From positions 124,001-188,000 of the forward strand of contig NZ_QQNH01000003.1 in NCBI RefSeq assembly GCF_003345525.1: a DNA stretch of 64,000 bases, written 5' to 3'. The translations under genes and the position numbers were made by a program. The notes beneath the pieces were generated by a model. That model searched no databases and had not been told where the DNA came from. It saw only the letters and a program-made list of their open reading frames with translations. The stretch comes from Pelagibacterium lacus. GTDB lineage: Bacteria; Pseudomonadota; Alphaproteobacteria; Rhizobiales; Devosiaceae. This document shows positions 18,415-27,313 of the stretch, piece by piece; positions within the stretch are counted from its first letter, which is position 1, and every line of letters begins with the position of its first letter.

Positions 18415-19584
18415 TCAGGCCGGCGCCCGCCCCAGGAAGGCGGCCACGTAGCGGGCGTAGAAATCGGAGAGCCGCTCCACATCGGCGACCGGCACGCGCT
18501 CGTCGACCTGGTGCATGGTCGCCCCGATCAGCCCGCATTCGACCACCGGGCAATATTGGGCGATGAAGCGGGCGTCCGAGGTGCCGCCAATGGTCGACAA
18601 CTGCGGCCGGATGCCGTTATGGGCTTCCATGACGTCGCACAGATGGCTCACATGCCCGCCCGGCGGGGAGATGAAGCAGCGAGAGATGGGGCCGACCTGC
18701 TCGAAATCCACGCGGCAGCCGCGCGTCTCGACCGCGGCCAGCCGGGCCTGGATCTCGGCCAGCAGCGTCTCGCCGGTCCAGGTGTCGTTGAAGCGGACGT
18801 TGAAGCGCAGCGTGGTCCGTTCCGGGATGACGTTGGCGGCCGGGTTGCCGGTGTCGATCCCGGTGACCTCGAGATTGGTCGGCTGGAAATGCTCGGTGCC
18901 GGCGTCGAGCGGCGCATAGAGGGCACGCACGATCTCGGCCGCGACGGGCATGGGATTGTTGGCGCGCTGGGGATAGGCGGCGTGGCCCTGCTTGCCGGTC
19001 ACCGTGATGCGCCCCGACAGCGAGCCGCGCCGGCCGATCTTGATCGAATCCCCGAAGCGTTCGAACGAGGAGGGCTCGCCCACAATGGCGAAATCATAGG
19101 TCTCGCCGCGCGCCGCCGCCCATTCGAGCAGCTTTTTCGTGCCGTTGACCGCGTCGGCTTCCTCGTCATTGGTGATGGCGAGCGACACCGTGCCGGCCTC
19201 CAGCCCGCCCTGGGCGGCAAGCTGCTGCATGGCGCCGCAAAAGGCCGCCACCCCGCTTTTCATGTCGGTCGCCCCGCGGCCCCACATCACCCCGTCGACG
19301 ATACCCGCCGAAAAGGGGTCATGACTCCAGTCGGCGGTGTCCCCCGGGGGGACGACATCGGTATGGCCGGCAAACAGCAGATGCGGGCCGGGCCGCTCGC
19401 CCTTGCGGGTCGCATGAAGGTTGTCGACAGGGTAGGAGCCGTCGCCCTCGAAGCGCAACCGCGTGCACGCGAAGCCCAGCGGGGTGAGAAAGGCCTCCAG
19501 CACGTCCAGCACCCCCGCCTCGACCGGGGTGACTGAGGGACGGCGGATGAGATCGGCGAGCAGCGAGACGGCGGGATGGGCCAT
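18415..19584 (-). CDS. dapE: Succinyl-diaminopimelate desuccinylase
   Basis: A 389-residue M20 zinc peptidase-family enzyme that hydrolyses N-succinyl-LL-DAP in lysine and peptidoglycan synthesis. Metal-site motifs are LLFAGHTDVVPPGD (His and Asp), the WGRGATDMKSG segment and ITNDEEADAVNGTKK with the catalytic Glu. ATG 19584 starts MAHPAVSLLADLIRRPSVTP, the usual N-terminus; the reading frame stays open upstream but without family similarity. It follows dapD with a 29-bp gap and acts two steps later in the same pathway. Confidence 0.95.
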   Translation of the reverse strand: MAHPAVSLLADLIRRPSVTPVEAGVLDVLEAFLTPLGFACTRLRFEGDGSYPVDNLHATRKGERPGPHLLFAGHTDVVPPGDTADWSHDPFSAGIVDGVMWGRGATDMKSGVAAFCGAMQQLAAQGGLEAGTVSLAITNDEEADAVNGTKKLLEWAAARGETYDFAIVGEPSSFERFGDSIKIGRRGSLSGRITVTGKQGHAAYPQRANNPMPVAAEIVRALYAPLDAGTEHFQPTNLEVTGIDTGNPAANVIPERTTLRFNVRFNDTWTGETLLAEIQARLAAVETRGCRVDFEQVGPISRCFISPPGGHVSHLCDVMEAHNGIRPQLSTIGGTSDARFIAQYCPVVECGLIGATMHQVDERVPVADVERLSDFYARYVAAFLGRAPA

Positions 19585-19613
19585 GATGGGTGTCGGTGTC
19601 CGGAAGGAGGAAT

Positions 19614-20459
19614 TCAGTCGCGCAGCAAATCGTTGATCGAGGTTTTCGAGCGGGTTTTCTCGTCCACGCGCTTGACGATCACTGCGCAGTAGAGATTGGG
19701 CCCTGGCGTGCCGTCGGGCAGCGGCTGGCCGGGCAGCGAGCCCGAGACCACCACCGAATAGGGCGGCACCCGGCCATGGAAGATCTCGCCGGTGGTGCGG
19801 TCGACGATCTTGGTCGACTGGCCGATGAACACGCCCATGGAGATGACCGAGCCCTCGCCCACCACCACGCCCTCGACGATTTCCGAGCGCGCGCCGATAA
19901 AGCAATTGTCCTCGATGATCACCGGTCCGGCCTGCAGGGGCTCGAGCACGCCGCCAATGCCGACGCCGCCCGAGAGGTGGACGTGCTTGCCGATCTGCGC
20001 GCAGGAGCCCACGGTCACCCAGGTATCGACCATGACGCCCTCATCGACATAGGCCCCCAGATTGACGAAGCTGGGCATCAGGATGGCGTTGCGGCCGATA
20101 AAGGCCGATTGGCGCACGATAGCGCCGGGCACAGCGCGAAAGCCCGCTTTGCGGAAGGCGTCCTCGCTCCACCCTGCGAATTTCGAGGGCACCTTGTCCC
20201 ACCATTGCGCGCCCCCCGGCCCGCCGGCGATGGCCTGCATGTCGTTGAGGCGGAACGAGAGCAGCACCGCCTTCTTGAGCCATTGATTGACAGTCCACTG
20301 GCCGTCGGCGCCTTTTTCCGCCACGCGCGCCCGCCCCGAATCGAGCAGCGCCAGCGCCTCCTCGACGGCGTCGCGGACGACTCCGGTCGTCTGGTAGTCG
20401 ATGGTGCCGCGGGCCTCGAAGGCGGCATCGATCGTGGCGGCGAGGTCGGTCATGGACAT
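19614..20459 (-). CDS. dapD: 2,3,4,5-tetrahydropyridine-2,6-dicarboxylate N-succinyltransferase
   Basis: A 281-residue trimeric enzyme that succinylates tetrahydrodipicolinate in the DAP pathway. The central part is a left-handed beta helix of hexapeptide repeats ([38 protein letters not shown]). The N-terminal helical domain contains [23 protein letters not shown] 20459 gives the usual N-terminus [16 protein letters not shown] 20453 is equally possible. Starts further upstream add a non-conserved stretch. Confidence 0.95.
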   Translation of the reverse strand: MSMTDLAATIDAAFEARGTIDYQTTGVVRDAVEEALALLDSGRARVAEKGADGQWTVNQWLKKAVLLSFRLNDMQAIAGGPGGAQWWDKVPSKFAGWSEDAFRKAGFRAVPGAIVRQSAFIGRNAILMPSFVNLGAYVDEGVMVDTWVTVGSCAQIGKHVHLSGGVGIGGVLEPLQAGPVIIEDNCFIGARSEIVEGVVVGEGSVISMGVFIGQSTKIVDRTTGEIFHGRVPPYSVVVSGSLPGQPLPDGTPGPNLYCAVIVKRVDEKTRSKTSINDLLRD

Positions 20460-20675
20460 GATGTCATTGGCCTTGGAGAGGTTTGCGGAGGGCACGGCGC
20501 GGACCATAACCGAACCGCCGGGGGCGCGAAACCCACAATTGGGAACCGATCCGGGTCAGATAGCAGGCATGGGCGTTCGCACGCACAACCGCGTCATGGG
20601 GCTTGGAAAATCAGGCACCGATCCTTAACACCGCGCTGGCATGGTAAAGAGAATCGAAACGAACGGGAGCCGTCG

Positions 20676-21557
20676 ATGGGCCGCAAACGCCATTCCTCGC
20701 TGAGATCGTCCAAGGAGGACATGGAGGCCGTCCGCCACACGCCGCAGACGCCGCAGACTCAATCGGCCGCCTATCGCCTCGCCTTCGCCGACGAGGAGTT
20801 CATGACGAGCGAGGACCTGCGCGGCGTGCGCTTCCAGCTCGAATATCTCAAGATCGAGTTCCGCCTGCGCGAGGCAGGGATCAATTCGACGGTGGTGCTG
20901 TTCGGCGGCGCCCGCATTCCCGAGCCGGGAAAACCCGCCTGGGCCGCCAAGACAGAGACCGCCAAGAAGAATCTCGAGCGCAACGCGGTCTATTACACTG
21001 AGGCCCGGCGCTTCGCGCGGCTGGCCTCGCTCACCTCCAAGGCCTCGGGGTTCAGCGAATATGTGGTGGCGACCGGAGGCGGCCCGGGAGTGATGGAGGC
21101 GGGCAATCGCGGCGCCGCCGATGTGGGGGCGCCTTCGATCGGCTACAATATCGTCCTGCCGCACGAACAGGCGCCCAACACCTATGTGACGCCCCAGTTC
21201 GCCTTCAATTTCCACTATTTCGCGACGCGCAAGATCCATTTCCTGATGCGCGCCAAGGTGGTCGCCATCTTCCCCGGCGGCTTCGGCACCATGGACGAGT
21301 TCTTCGAGGCGCTGACCCTCATCCAGACCGGGCGCATGGACCGGATTCCTCTGCTGCTGTTCGGTCGGGCCTTCTGGAAGCGGGTGCTCAATCTCGAGGC
21401 GCTGGCCGAGGAGGGCACCATCTCGCCCGACGATTTCAAGCTGTTCGAATTCGTCGATACCGCCGAGGAAGCGTGGGAAATCGTGCGCAAGACCTACAAT
21501 CTCCCCCATGTCGCCGAGGAGATGGGGGAAGTGCCCGCCACCGAAAGCGGGCACTGA
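20676..21557 (+). CDS. LOG family protein (TIGR00730 Rossmann fold)
   Basis: A 293-residue cytosolic protein with the two LOG signatures GGGPGVMEAGNRGA and PGGFGTMDEFFEALTLIQTG. This is the nucleotide-binding site of nucleoside 5-monophosphate phosphoribohydrolases, including cytokinin-activating enzymes and PpnN. It is longer than the plant-type LOG (about 190 residues) and has a polar N-terminal extension of about 90 residues, as in the PpnN-like group. GGGAG lies six bases before the ATG. It is divergent from dapD. Confidence 0.88.
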   Translation: MGRKRHSSLRSSKEDMEAVRHTPQTPQTQSAAYRLAFADEEFMTSEDLRGVRFQLEYLKIEFRLREAGINSTVVLFGGARIPEPGKPAWAAKTETAKKNLERNAVYYTEARRFARLASLTSKASGFSEYVVATGGGPGVMEAGNRGAADVGAPSIGYNIVLPHEQAPNTYVTPQFAFNFHYFATRKIHFLMRAKVVAIFPGGFGTMDEFFEALTLIQTGRMDRIPLLLFGRAFWKRVLNLEALAEEGTISPDDFKLFEFVDTAEEAWEIVRKTYNLPHVAEEMGEVPATESGH

Positions 21558-21596
21558 GAGGGGCAGGCCTGCCCCTCCGCGGCGTCCGCGGCAGGA

Positions 21597-22826
21597 TCAG
21601 TCGTTGGCGGTGATCTGCACGTTCAGCAAGTCGACGAGGACGAAGGGATCGGACTCGATCTCGTCGGCGCGCTCCTCGAAGGTCGAGAAGGCCACCGGCT
21701 CGTCGGGAGCGACCGAAATGGTGAAATTCTGCGGGTCGGCGATGAAGGTGTTGACCGCGTTGGTCACCATGGTCTTGAACGCCTGATCCTCTACTTCGGC
21801 CAGCGCCATGGGCACCATGAACTGCAGCCCGGCCTTGAAGGTGTCCGCATCCACGCCCTGCTCGGCCCCGATGATCTCGAGCACCTTCATGAACAGCGAC
21901 GCATCGTCATAGCGCAGCGAGCCGCTGGCCAGCTTGACGTCTTCCATGCTGGCCAGCATGGATTGCGACATGGCCATCACCTGCTCGTCGGAGAGCTCTT
22001 CGCCGGCCTCGGTCATCTCGGCCATCTTGAGATTGATCTTCATCATCTCGGTGTAGAGTTCCTCGGTATAGCCTTCGAGCGCGAAGGCCATGGAGAAGGA
22101 GGCGAGATCGTCGGCGACGAAGCTCATGTCGTCGAGGCTGACCACGCCGGTATCCGGCCACCAGGTGCCCGAACCGCCCATGGAGCCGGTGAACACCTCC
22201 ATGCCCAGCGCTTCCAGCGCCTTGCGGGCCTCGGGTTCCTCGAGAGAGCTGAGATCGACCCTTATGCCCGAAACGTCATAGCTCGAGGTGATGCCGCCAT
22301 CGGCGGCGCTCTCGCTGACTGCGCTTTCCATCAGCGCGACGGTGAATACCTCGTTGCCGTCCGGATCGGTGACGGCGAGGGGGCCGGCCACCATGCGGTC
22401 GTAGAGGCTCATGCCGATCTGCATGGCATTGGCGACGCTGACCTGGGCCGGCAGTTCGATGCCCTCGACGGCGATGTCGACCAGACTCACCGAGAAGCCT
22501 TCATCCTCGTCGGTGTAATCGACATCGGCAATGGTGGCGCGGGCGGCGGTATAGCCGCCATCGGCGGTTTCGACCACGCCCTCGAAGACCAGGTCGCCGG
22601 GAACCTCGATGGGGTCTTCGCCCGGCAGCAGGATGGTGAAATCGGAAATCGTTATCGTATCCCCATCCGCCGTCGCCGCGTCATAGGCGAAGCTCAATCC
22701 CATGATGCGGGCGGTTTCGACCAGCCGGTCGGCGAATTGGTCCGCCTCGAGCGCCAGGGCGGCGGTGCTGGTTCCGCCGAGCAGGGCGGCGGAAAGAAGC
22801 ATGAGACGCGTAACGTTCTTGATCAT
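21597..22826 (-). CDS. Secreted acidic protein of unknown function
   Basis: A 409-residue protein with a clear signal peptide (MIKNVTRLMLLSAALLGG...ALA, cleavage near 24). The mature part is strongly acidic, with a recurring beta-strand pattern such as TITISDFTILLPGEDPI. This resembles large periplasmic proteins that repeat AsmA/DUF945-like strands, but no family is recognised with confidence. GTG/ATG choices upstream lack a signal peptide, so ATG 22826 is preferred. It stands alone and is convergent with the LOG gene. Confidence 0.7.
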   Translation of the reverse strand: MIKNVTRLMLLSAALLGGTSTAALALEADQFADRLVETARIMGLSFAYDAATADGDTITISDFTILLPGEDPIEVPGDLVFEGVVETADGGYTAARATIADVDYTDEDEGFSVSLVDIAVEGIELPAQVSVANAMQIGMSLYDRMVAGPLAVTDPDGNEVFTVALMESAVSESAADGGITSSYDVSGIRVDLSSLEEPEARKALEALGMEVFTGSMGGSGTWWPDTGVVSLDDMSFVADDLASFSMAFALEGYTEELYTEMMKINLKMAEMTEAGEELSDEQVMAMSQSMLASMEDVKLASGSLRYDDASLFMKVLEIIGAEQGVDADTFKAGLQFMVPMALAEVEDQAFKTMVTNAVNTFIADPQNFTISVAPDEPVAFSTFEERADEIESDPFVLVDLLNVQITAND

Positions 22827-22974
22827 GATGGTCCCCGTGTGCGCGCCATGAAATCCAGCGCTGTTCAAATTGGTTTCACAGACGGCCGCACCGCCCATGA
22901 CGGCCTAACGCGCTCAACCGCGTTTGCGTTGCCGGAGCGAAATCTATCGTCAAGCCTGCGGCGAGAACAAGGCA

Positions 22975-23679
22975 TCAGCGGCAGCGGACGAGGAAATCGG
23001 CGATATTGTCGGTGACATAGTGCACATGGGTTTCGCCCTCGGCGCGTCCCAGCTCCCACACATCGCACTGTTCGTGCGCATAATCGGGCCCTGCCACCAC
23101 CTGCACGGTGGTCATGCCGATCTCGTGGGGGACGCGCAGATTCTTTTCCAGGTCGTCGAACATGATGGCGCGGCCGGGATCGACCCCGTGGGCATCGAGA
23201 AATCCCGCATAGGCGACTTCGAGCGGCTTGGGCTGGTATTTGGCGGCCTTGATGTCGAAGATGCCTTCGAACAGGTCCTGCGCGCCCAGCCGGGCCAGCA
23301 CGGCCTCGGCGTGCGAGACGCTGCCATTAGTGAAGATGAACTTGCGCCCCGGCAGCAGGGCGATGGACTGCACCAGCTCCGGATGGGCGTTGACCGGGCC
23401 GTAATCGATGGCGTGGACGGTCTGGAGATAATGCTCGGGATCGACCTTGTGCGACTTCATCAGCCCGTTCAGCGTCGTGCCGTGATCGCGGTAATAGAGC
23501 TTTTGCAGGTCGCGTGCTGCGGCGAAATCGAGCCGTGCCACCTCCATCACATATTGGGTGATCAGCGTATCGATCTGCGCGAACAGGTTGCACTCACGCG
23601 GATAGAGCGTGTTGTCGAGATCGAAAATCCAGTCGGTGATCCGATCGAAGGCGGGCGAGGGGGAAGACATCTGGTTCAT
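22975..23679 (-). CDS. HAD-family pyrimidine 5-nucleotidase
   Basis: A 234-residue HAD hydrolase of the SDT1/pyrimidine 5-nucleotidase group. It has motif I DWIFDLDNTLYP (nucleophile Asp), motif II FIFTNGS, the conserved Lys in KYQPKPLEVAYAGFL and motif IV IMFDDLEKNL. It probably dephosphorylates pyrimidine or related nucleoside monophosphates. It is 65 bp downstream of argB on the same strand, an arrangement common in Rhizobiales. The start at MNQMSSP puts motif I about 20 residues in. Confidence 0.88.
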   Translation of the reverse strand: MNQMSSPSPAFDRITDWIFDLDNTLYPRECNLFAQIDTLITQYVMEVARLDFAAARDLQKLYYRDHGTTLNGLMKSHKVDPEHYLQTVHAIDYGPVNAHPELVQSIALLPGRKFIFTNGSVSHAEAVLARLGAQDLFEGIFDIKAAKYQPKPLEVAYAGFLDAHGVDPGRAIMFDDLEKNLRVPHEIGMTTVQVVAGPDYAHEQCDVWELGRAEGETHVHYVTDNIADFLVRCR

Positions 23680-23744
23680 GACCCCATTATGCCTCAAATC
23701 CGTGAACGGCACATGACTGAAAACGCAGCTGTGATCACCTCGTC

Positions 23745-24632
23745 CTACCGCACCATCAGCGTCCCCGCGCCGTGCTCGGTGAACAGTTCGAGCAGCACCG
23801 AGTGGGGGGTCTTGCCGTTGACGATCACCACGCCCTCCACGCCCCGGTCGAGCGCTTCGATGCAGGTTTCGACCTTGGGGATCATGCCGCCCGAGATGGT
23901 GCCGTCGCGGATCAGCGCCCGGGCTTCCTCCACCGAGAGCTCGGGGATGAGGTCTCCCTTCTTGTCGAGGACGCCGGGGACGTCGGTGAGAAACAGCAGC
24001 CGCTTGGCGAACACCGCCCCGGCGATGGCGCCAGCGAAGGTGTCGGCGTTGATGTTGTAGGTCTCCCCGTCCCGTCCCGGCGCCACCGGCGCGATCACCG
24101 GGATCATTTCCGAACGGGCCAGGAGGTCGAGCAGGGTGCGATCGATGTCGACCGGCTCGCCCACAAAGCCCAGGTCGAGGATGCGCTCGATATTGGAGGT
24201 CGGGTCGATCACGGTCTTCTTGGCCTTTTCGGCGAACACCATGTTGCCGTCCTTGCCGCACAGCCCGATGGCCCATTCGCCCTCGGCATTGATCAGCGCC
24301 ACGATCTCCTTGTTGATCGAGCCGGCGAGCACCATTTCGACGATCTCGACCGTCTTGCGGTCGGTGACCCGCAGCCCACCCTCGAACTTGGATTCGATGC
24401 CGAGCTTGCCCAGCATCTCCCCGATCTGCGGGCCGCCCCCATGCACGACGATGGGGTTGACCCCCGATTGCTTGAGCAGCGCCACGTCGCGGGCGAAGGC
24501 CCGTCCCAGCTCGGGATCGCCCATGGCGTGCCCGCCATATTTGATGACGACGGTCTTGTTCTCGTAGCGCTGCATGAAGGGCAGCGCCTTGGACAGCACC
24601 TCGGCGTCGTAAGCGTTTTCCAGTCCGGCCAT
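23745..24632 (-). CDS. argB: Acetylglutamate kinase
   Basis: A 295-residue amino-acid kinase that phosphorylates N-acetylglutamate in arginine synthesis. It shows [12 protein letters not shown] (phosphate-binding Lys), [29 protein letters not shown] and the C-terminal [20 protein letters not shown]. The N-terminal helix (residues 1-22) is the part that in hexameric ArgB mediates arginine inhibition, so feedback control is likely. It is divergent from msrB. Confidence 0.96.
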   Translation of the reverse strand: MAGLENAYDAEVLSKALPFMQRYENKTVVIKYGGHAMGDPELGRAFARDVALLKQSGVNPIVVHGGGPQIGEMLGKLGIESKFEGGLRVTDRKTVEIVEMVLAGSINKEIVALINAEGEWAIGLCGKDGNMVFAEKAKKTVIDPTSNIERILDLGFVGEPVDIDRTLLDLLARSEMIPVIAPVAPGRDGETYNINADTFAGAIAGAVFAKRLLFLTDVPGVLDKKGDLIPELSVEEARALIRDGTISGGMIPKVETCIEALDRGVEGVVIVNGKTPHSVLLELFTEHGAGTLMVR

Positions 24633-24773
24633 GGGGCTTGGCGTCTCCTCTTATGATGAAACCTGTCTATCCCAATCGTGTGGCAATTCAATAGGGCTTC
24701 GGCGACCCACACACGGGATTGATTGGACGGGCCGGCGCCGGGCATGCGAAAAGGGGGCGAGAGGAGACCGGAC

Positions 24774-25256
24774 ATGATCGCACGCCGCATTTTTCTCACG
24801 CGCGGGATCGCGCTGGCCGGCATGGCCGCCTTTGCCTATCCCTTCGGGGTTCGCGCGGCGCAAGAGGATTTTCCCTTCGCCCTGTCCGACGAAGACTGGC
24901 GCGAACGGCTCTCGGACATGGAATATCTCGTCCTGCGCCAGCATGGCACCGAACACGCCTTCACCTCGCCGCTCGACAAATTCTACGAGCCGGGCGTCTA
25001 TCATTGCGCCGGGTGCGACGCGGCGCTCTATGCCTCCGAGGTCAAATATGACAGCCGCACCGGCTGGCCGAGCTTCTGGGAATCGCTGCCCGACGCCATC
25101 GGCACCTCCACCGACACCGCCTTCATGATGGTGCGCACCGAATGCCATTGCGCCAATTGCGGCGGGCATCTGGGCCATATCTTCGACGATGGCCCTCCGC
25201 CGACCGGCAAGCGCCATTGCATCAACGGCGTGGCGCTCCGGTTCGCCCCCGCCTGA
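24774..25256 (+). CDS. msrB: Peptide-methionine (R)-S-oxide reductase, exported
   Basis: A 160-residue MsrB that reduces methionine-R-sulfoxide in proteins. Zinc cysteines lie in CAGC and CANCGGHLGH, and the catalytic Cys in RHCINGVALRF. The N-terminus MIARRIFLTRGIALAG is a twin-arginine type signal (RRIFLT) ahead of a hydrophobic stretch. The enzyme is therefore probably exported, unlike the usual cytosolic MsrB. AGGAG lies eight bases before ATG 24774. An upstream start at 24723 would bury the signal behind 17 polar residues. Confidence 0.92.
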   Translation: MIARRIFLTRGIALAGMAAFAYPFGVRAAQEDFPFALSDEDWRERLSDMEYLVLRQHGTEHAFTSPLDKFYEPGVYHCAGCDAALYASEVKYDSRTGWPSFWESLPDAIGTSTDTAFMMVRTECHCANCGGHLGHIFDDGPPPTGKRHCINGVALRFAPA

Positions 25257-25310
25257 GCGGCCCGCGACCCGGGCTTGTGGACTTGGACCGCCCGTGCCAG
25301 TCTCGCCGCC

Positions 25311-26015
25311 ATGAAACTCACCATTATTGAAGCCGGCGCGCCGCCGGCGCCGCTCGCCGGGCGCTTCCCCTCCTATCCGGACATGTTCCAGGCCATGTTC
25401 GCCCGGCACGAGGCCGGATTCGGCCATGAGGTGGTGAAAATCCTCGACGGCGCTCCCTTGCCCGCCCCCGAAGGGCTCGATGCGGTGCTGATCACCGGTT
25501 CGCCGGCCGGCGCCTATGAGGACCATCTCTGGCTGCCGCCGCTGCGCCAGTTCATCCGCGCCGCCCATGACGCGGGGACCAGAATGGTGGGCGTCTGCTT
25601 TGGGCACCAGATCATCGCCGATGCCCTGGGCGGGGTGGTGCGCAAATCGGAAAAGGGCTGGGGGCTGGGGCGGCACGATTATGAGGTCGTGCCCTTCCCG
25701 CCCTATTTCGACCCCGGCCGCCCGAGCCTTGCCATCGCCTGCTCGCATCAGGACCAGGTGATCACTCCGCCTCTGGGCGCGTGGGTGGTGCTGCGCTCCG
25801 ATTTCACCCCCAATGCGGGGCTGGTCTATGAAACGGGCCGGATCTTCACCGTCCAGCCGCATCCCGAGTTCGACGACGCCTATGCCCGCGAACTGGTGCA
25901 ATTGCGGCGCGGGCGGGCCCCCGACGCGGTGATCGAGGCCGGCCTCGCCTCCATGGCCAGGCCCTCGGACGGCCCGGTGCTGGCGCGAGCCATCATCCGC
26001 TTCCTCGCCGCCTAG
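25311..26015 (+). CDS. Class I glutamine amidotransferase-like protein
   Basis: A 234-residue stand-alone GATase1 domain. The nucleophile elbow is GVCFGHQIIADALGG and the catalytic His/Glu are in VQPHPEF. Stand-alone members include GMP-synthase-like and gamma-glutamyl hydrolase-like proteins with mostly unknown acceptors. No synthetase domain lies nearby. It follows msrB by 54 bp and might be co-transcribed with it. Confidence 0.85.
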   Translation: MKLTIIEAGAPPAPLAGRFPSYPDMFQAMFARHEAGFGHEVVKILDGAPLPAPEGLDAVLITGSPAGAYEDHLWLPPLRQFIRAAHDAGTRMVGVCFGHQIIADALGGVVRKSEKGWGLGRHDYEVVPFPPYFDPGRPSLAIACSHQDQVITPPLGAWVVLRSDFTPNAGLVYETGRIFTVQPHPEFDDAYARELVQLRRGRAPDAVIEAGLASMARPSDGPVLARAIIRFLAA

Positions 26016-26071
26016 GATCGGAACGAAAACCGACGCTGGAGCGCCCGGCCTAGCCCTGCGTTAAGCCCGGC

Positions 26072-26102
26072 GCACAAAAGGGAACGGAGGACCCTTTTGT
26101 GC
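26072..26102. promoter_or_regulatory. Perfect 11-bp inverted repeat upstream of glgC
   Basis: GCACAAAAGGG and CCCTTTTGTGC flank the 9-base spacer AACGGAGGA. They lie 56 bp before the glgC start codon and after the preceding gene. There is no trailing T run beyond the arm, so it is either an operator or a leader hairpin rather than a standard terminator. Confidence 0.55.
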
Positions 26103-26158
26103 GTTCTCCTGCGCCTGACCGGCGGTGCGATCGGGTTTTCACGAAAAGGATGACCGGC

Positions 26159-27313
26159 ATGCAAGCGGTTCTGTCTCGGTGTGTTCCCGACATCGGTTCG
26201 GTTGCGACTGTGCTTCTCGCAGGGGGGAGGGGGACGCGGCTCCACGAGCTGACCGAGGCGGAGGCCAAGCCCGCGATCCACTTCGCCGGCTCTCACCGCA
26301 TCGTCGATTTCGCCATGGCCAATATCGTGCGCTCGGGCTTGCAGCGGCTGCTGGTCGCCACCCAGTTCGCGCCGCACACCCTCGCGGCCCATATCCCCTT
26401 GCACTGGGGGAGCCACTTCTCGCCGGGCAGCCTGCTCGTCAGGGACGGGCGCGACGCCTATCGCGGAACCGCCGATGCGGTGCGCCGGAACTGGCCCGTT
26501 CTCGTCGAATCGGGCGCCGAGGAGATTCTGGTCCTGGCCGCCGACCATGTCTACGCGATGGATTACGCCCAGTTGATCCAGGCCCATCGGGCGGCGCGCG
26601 CCGAGGTCACCGTCGCCGTCGATGTGGTGCCCCAGGCTGAAGCGCGCGAATTCGGCGTCATGCAGGCCGACCGTTCCGGACGAATCGTGTCCTTTCGCGA
26701 AAAGCCTGCCGATCCCCCGGCCATTATCGGCGAGCCGGGCTTCTCCATGGCCAGCATGGGCGTCTATGTCTTTTCCCGCTGCTGGCTCGACGCGGCGCTG
26801 GCTGACGATGACGCCCTCGATTTCGGCCATCATCTCATCCCGCGCGCCGTGGCCGATGGGGTGGCCATGGCCTATCGCCTGCCGGCCAGCCCCGAAACCG
26901 GACGGGCCTATTGGCGCGATGTGGGCACCCTCGACGCCCTGCGGCTCACTCAGCTCGATTTCGCCGAGGCTCTGCCGGTTCCGCTGCCCGATGCGGCTGA
27001 TGCGCATTCCTGGCGGTTCGGCCGCGACAGCGTCCTGATGCCCGGCGCCAGCGTATCGCGCTTCGTGCGGCTGGCTCGCGCCATCGTCTCGCCCGGAGCG
27101 CATCTGCCGCCGGGGCTGGTGGTGGGCGAAGACCCGGTCGAGGACCGCCGCTGGTTCCGCCGCACCGAGGGCGGCACGGTGCTGGTCACCCCCGCCATGC
27201 TCCAACGCCGCGCCCAACTGCGTCCGCGCAAGACCTTGGTCGCCCTGCGCTCGGTCTCTCCCACGGCCCTCGGCGCCCGCCTGCGCCCCGCACTGGACAA
27301 TCCAAATGCATAA
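26159..27313 (+). CDS. glgC: Glucose-1-phosphate adenylyltransferase (ADP-glucose pyrophosphorylase)
   Basis: A 384-residue enzyme making ADP-glucose for glycogen. It has the nucleotide loop ATVLLAGGRGTRLHELTE with the conserved AKPAIHFAGSHRIVDFAM, the DHVYAMDY metal region and a C-terminal beta-helix part (PGASVSRFVRLARAIVSPG). It is somewhat shorter than typical GlgC (about 420). ATG 26159 is preferred because AAGGA at 26146-26150 is eight bases upstream; the ATG at 26150 overlaps that site. It overlaps glgX by eight bases. No glgA, glgB or glgP is in the window. Confidence 0.92.
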   Translation: MQAVLSRCVPDIGSVATVLLAGGRGTRLHELTEAEAKPAIHFAGSHRIVDFAMANIVRSGLQRLLVATQFAPHTLAAHIPLHWGSHFSPGSLLVRDGRDAYRGTADAVRRNWPVLVESGAEEILVLAADHVYAMDYAQLIQAHRAARAEVTVAVDVVPQAEAREFGVMQADRSGRIVSFREKPADPPAIIGEPGFSMASMGVYVFSRCWLDAALADDDALDFGHHLIPRAVADGVAMAYRLPASPETGRAYWRDVGTLDALRLTQLDFAEALPVPLPDAADAHSWRFGRDSVLMPGASVSRFVRLARAIVSPGAHLPPGLVVGEDPVEDRRWFRRTEGGTVLVTPAMLQRRAQLRPRKTLVALRSVSPTALGARLRPALDNPNA

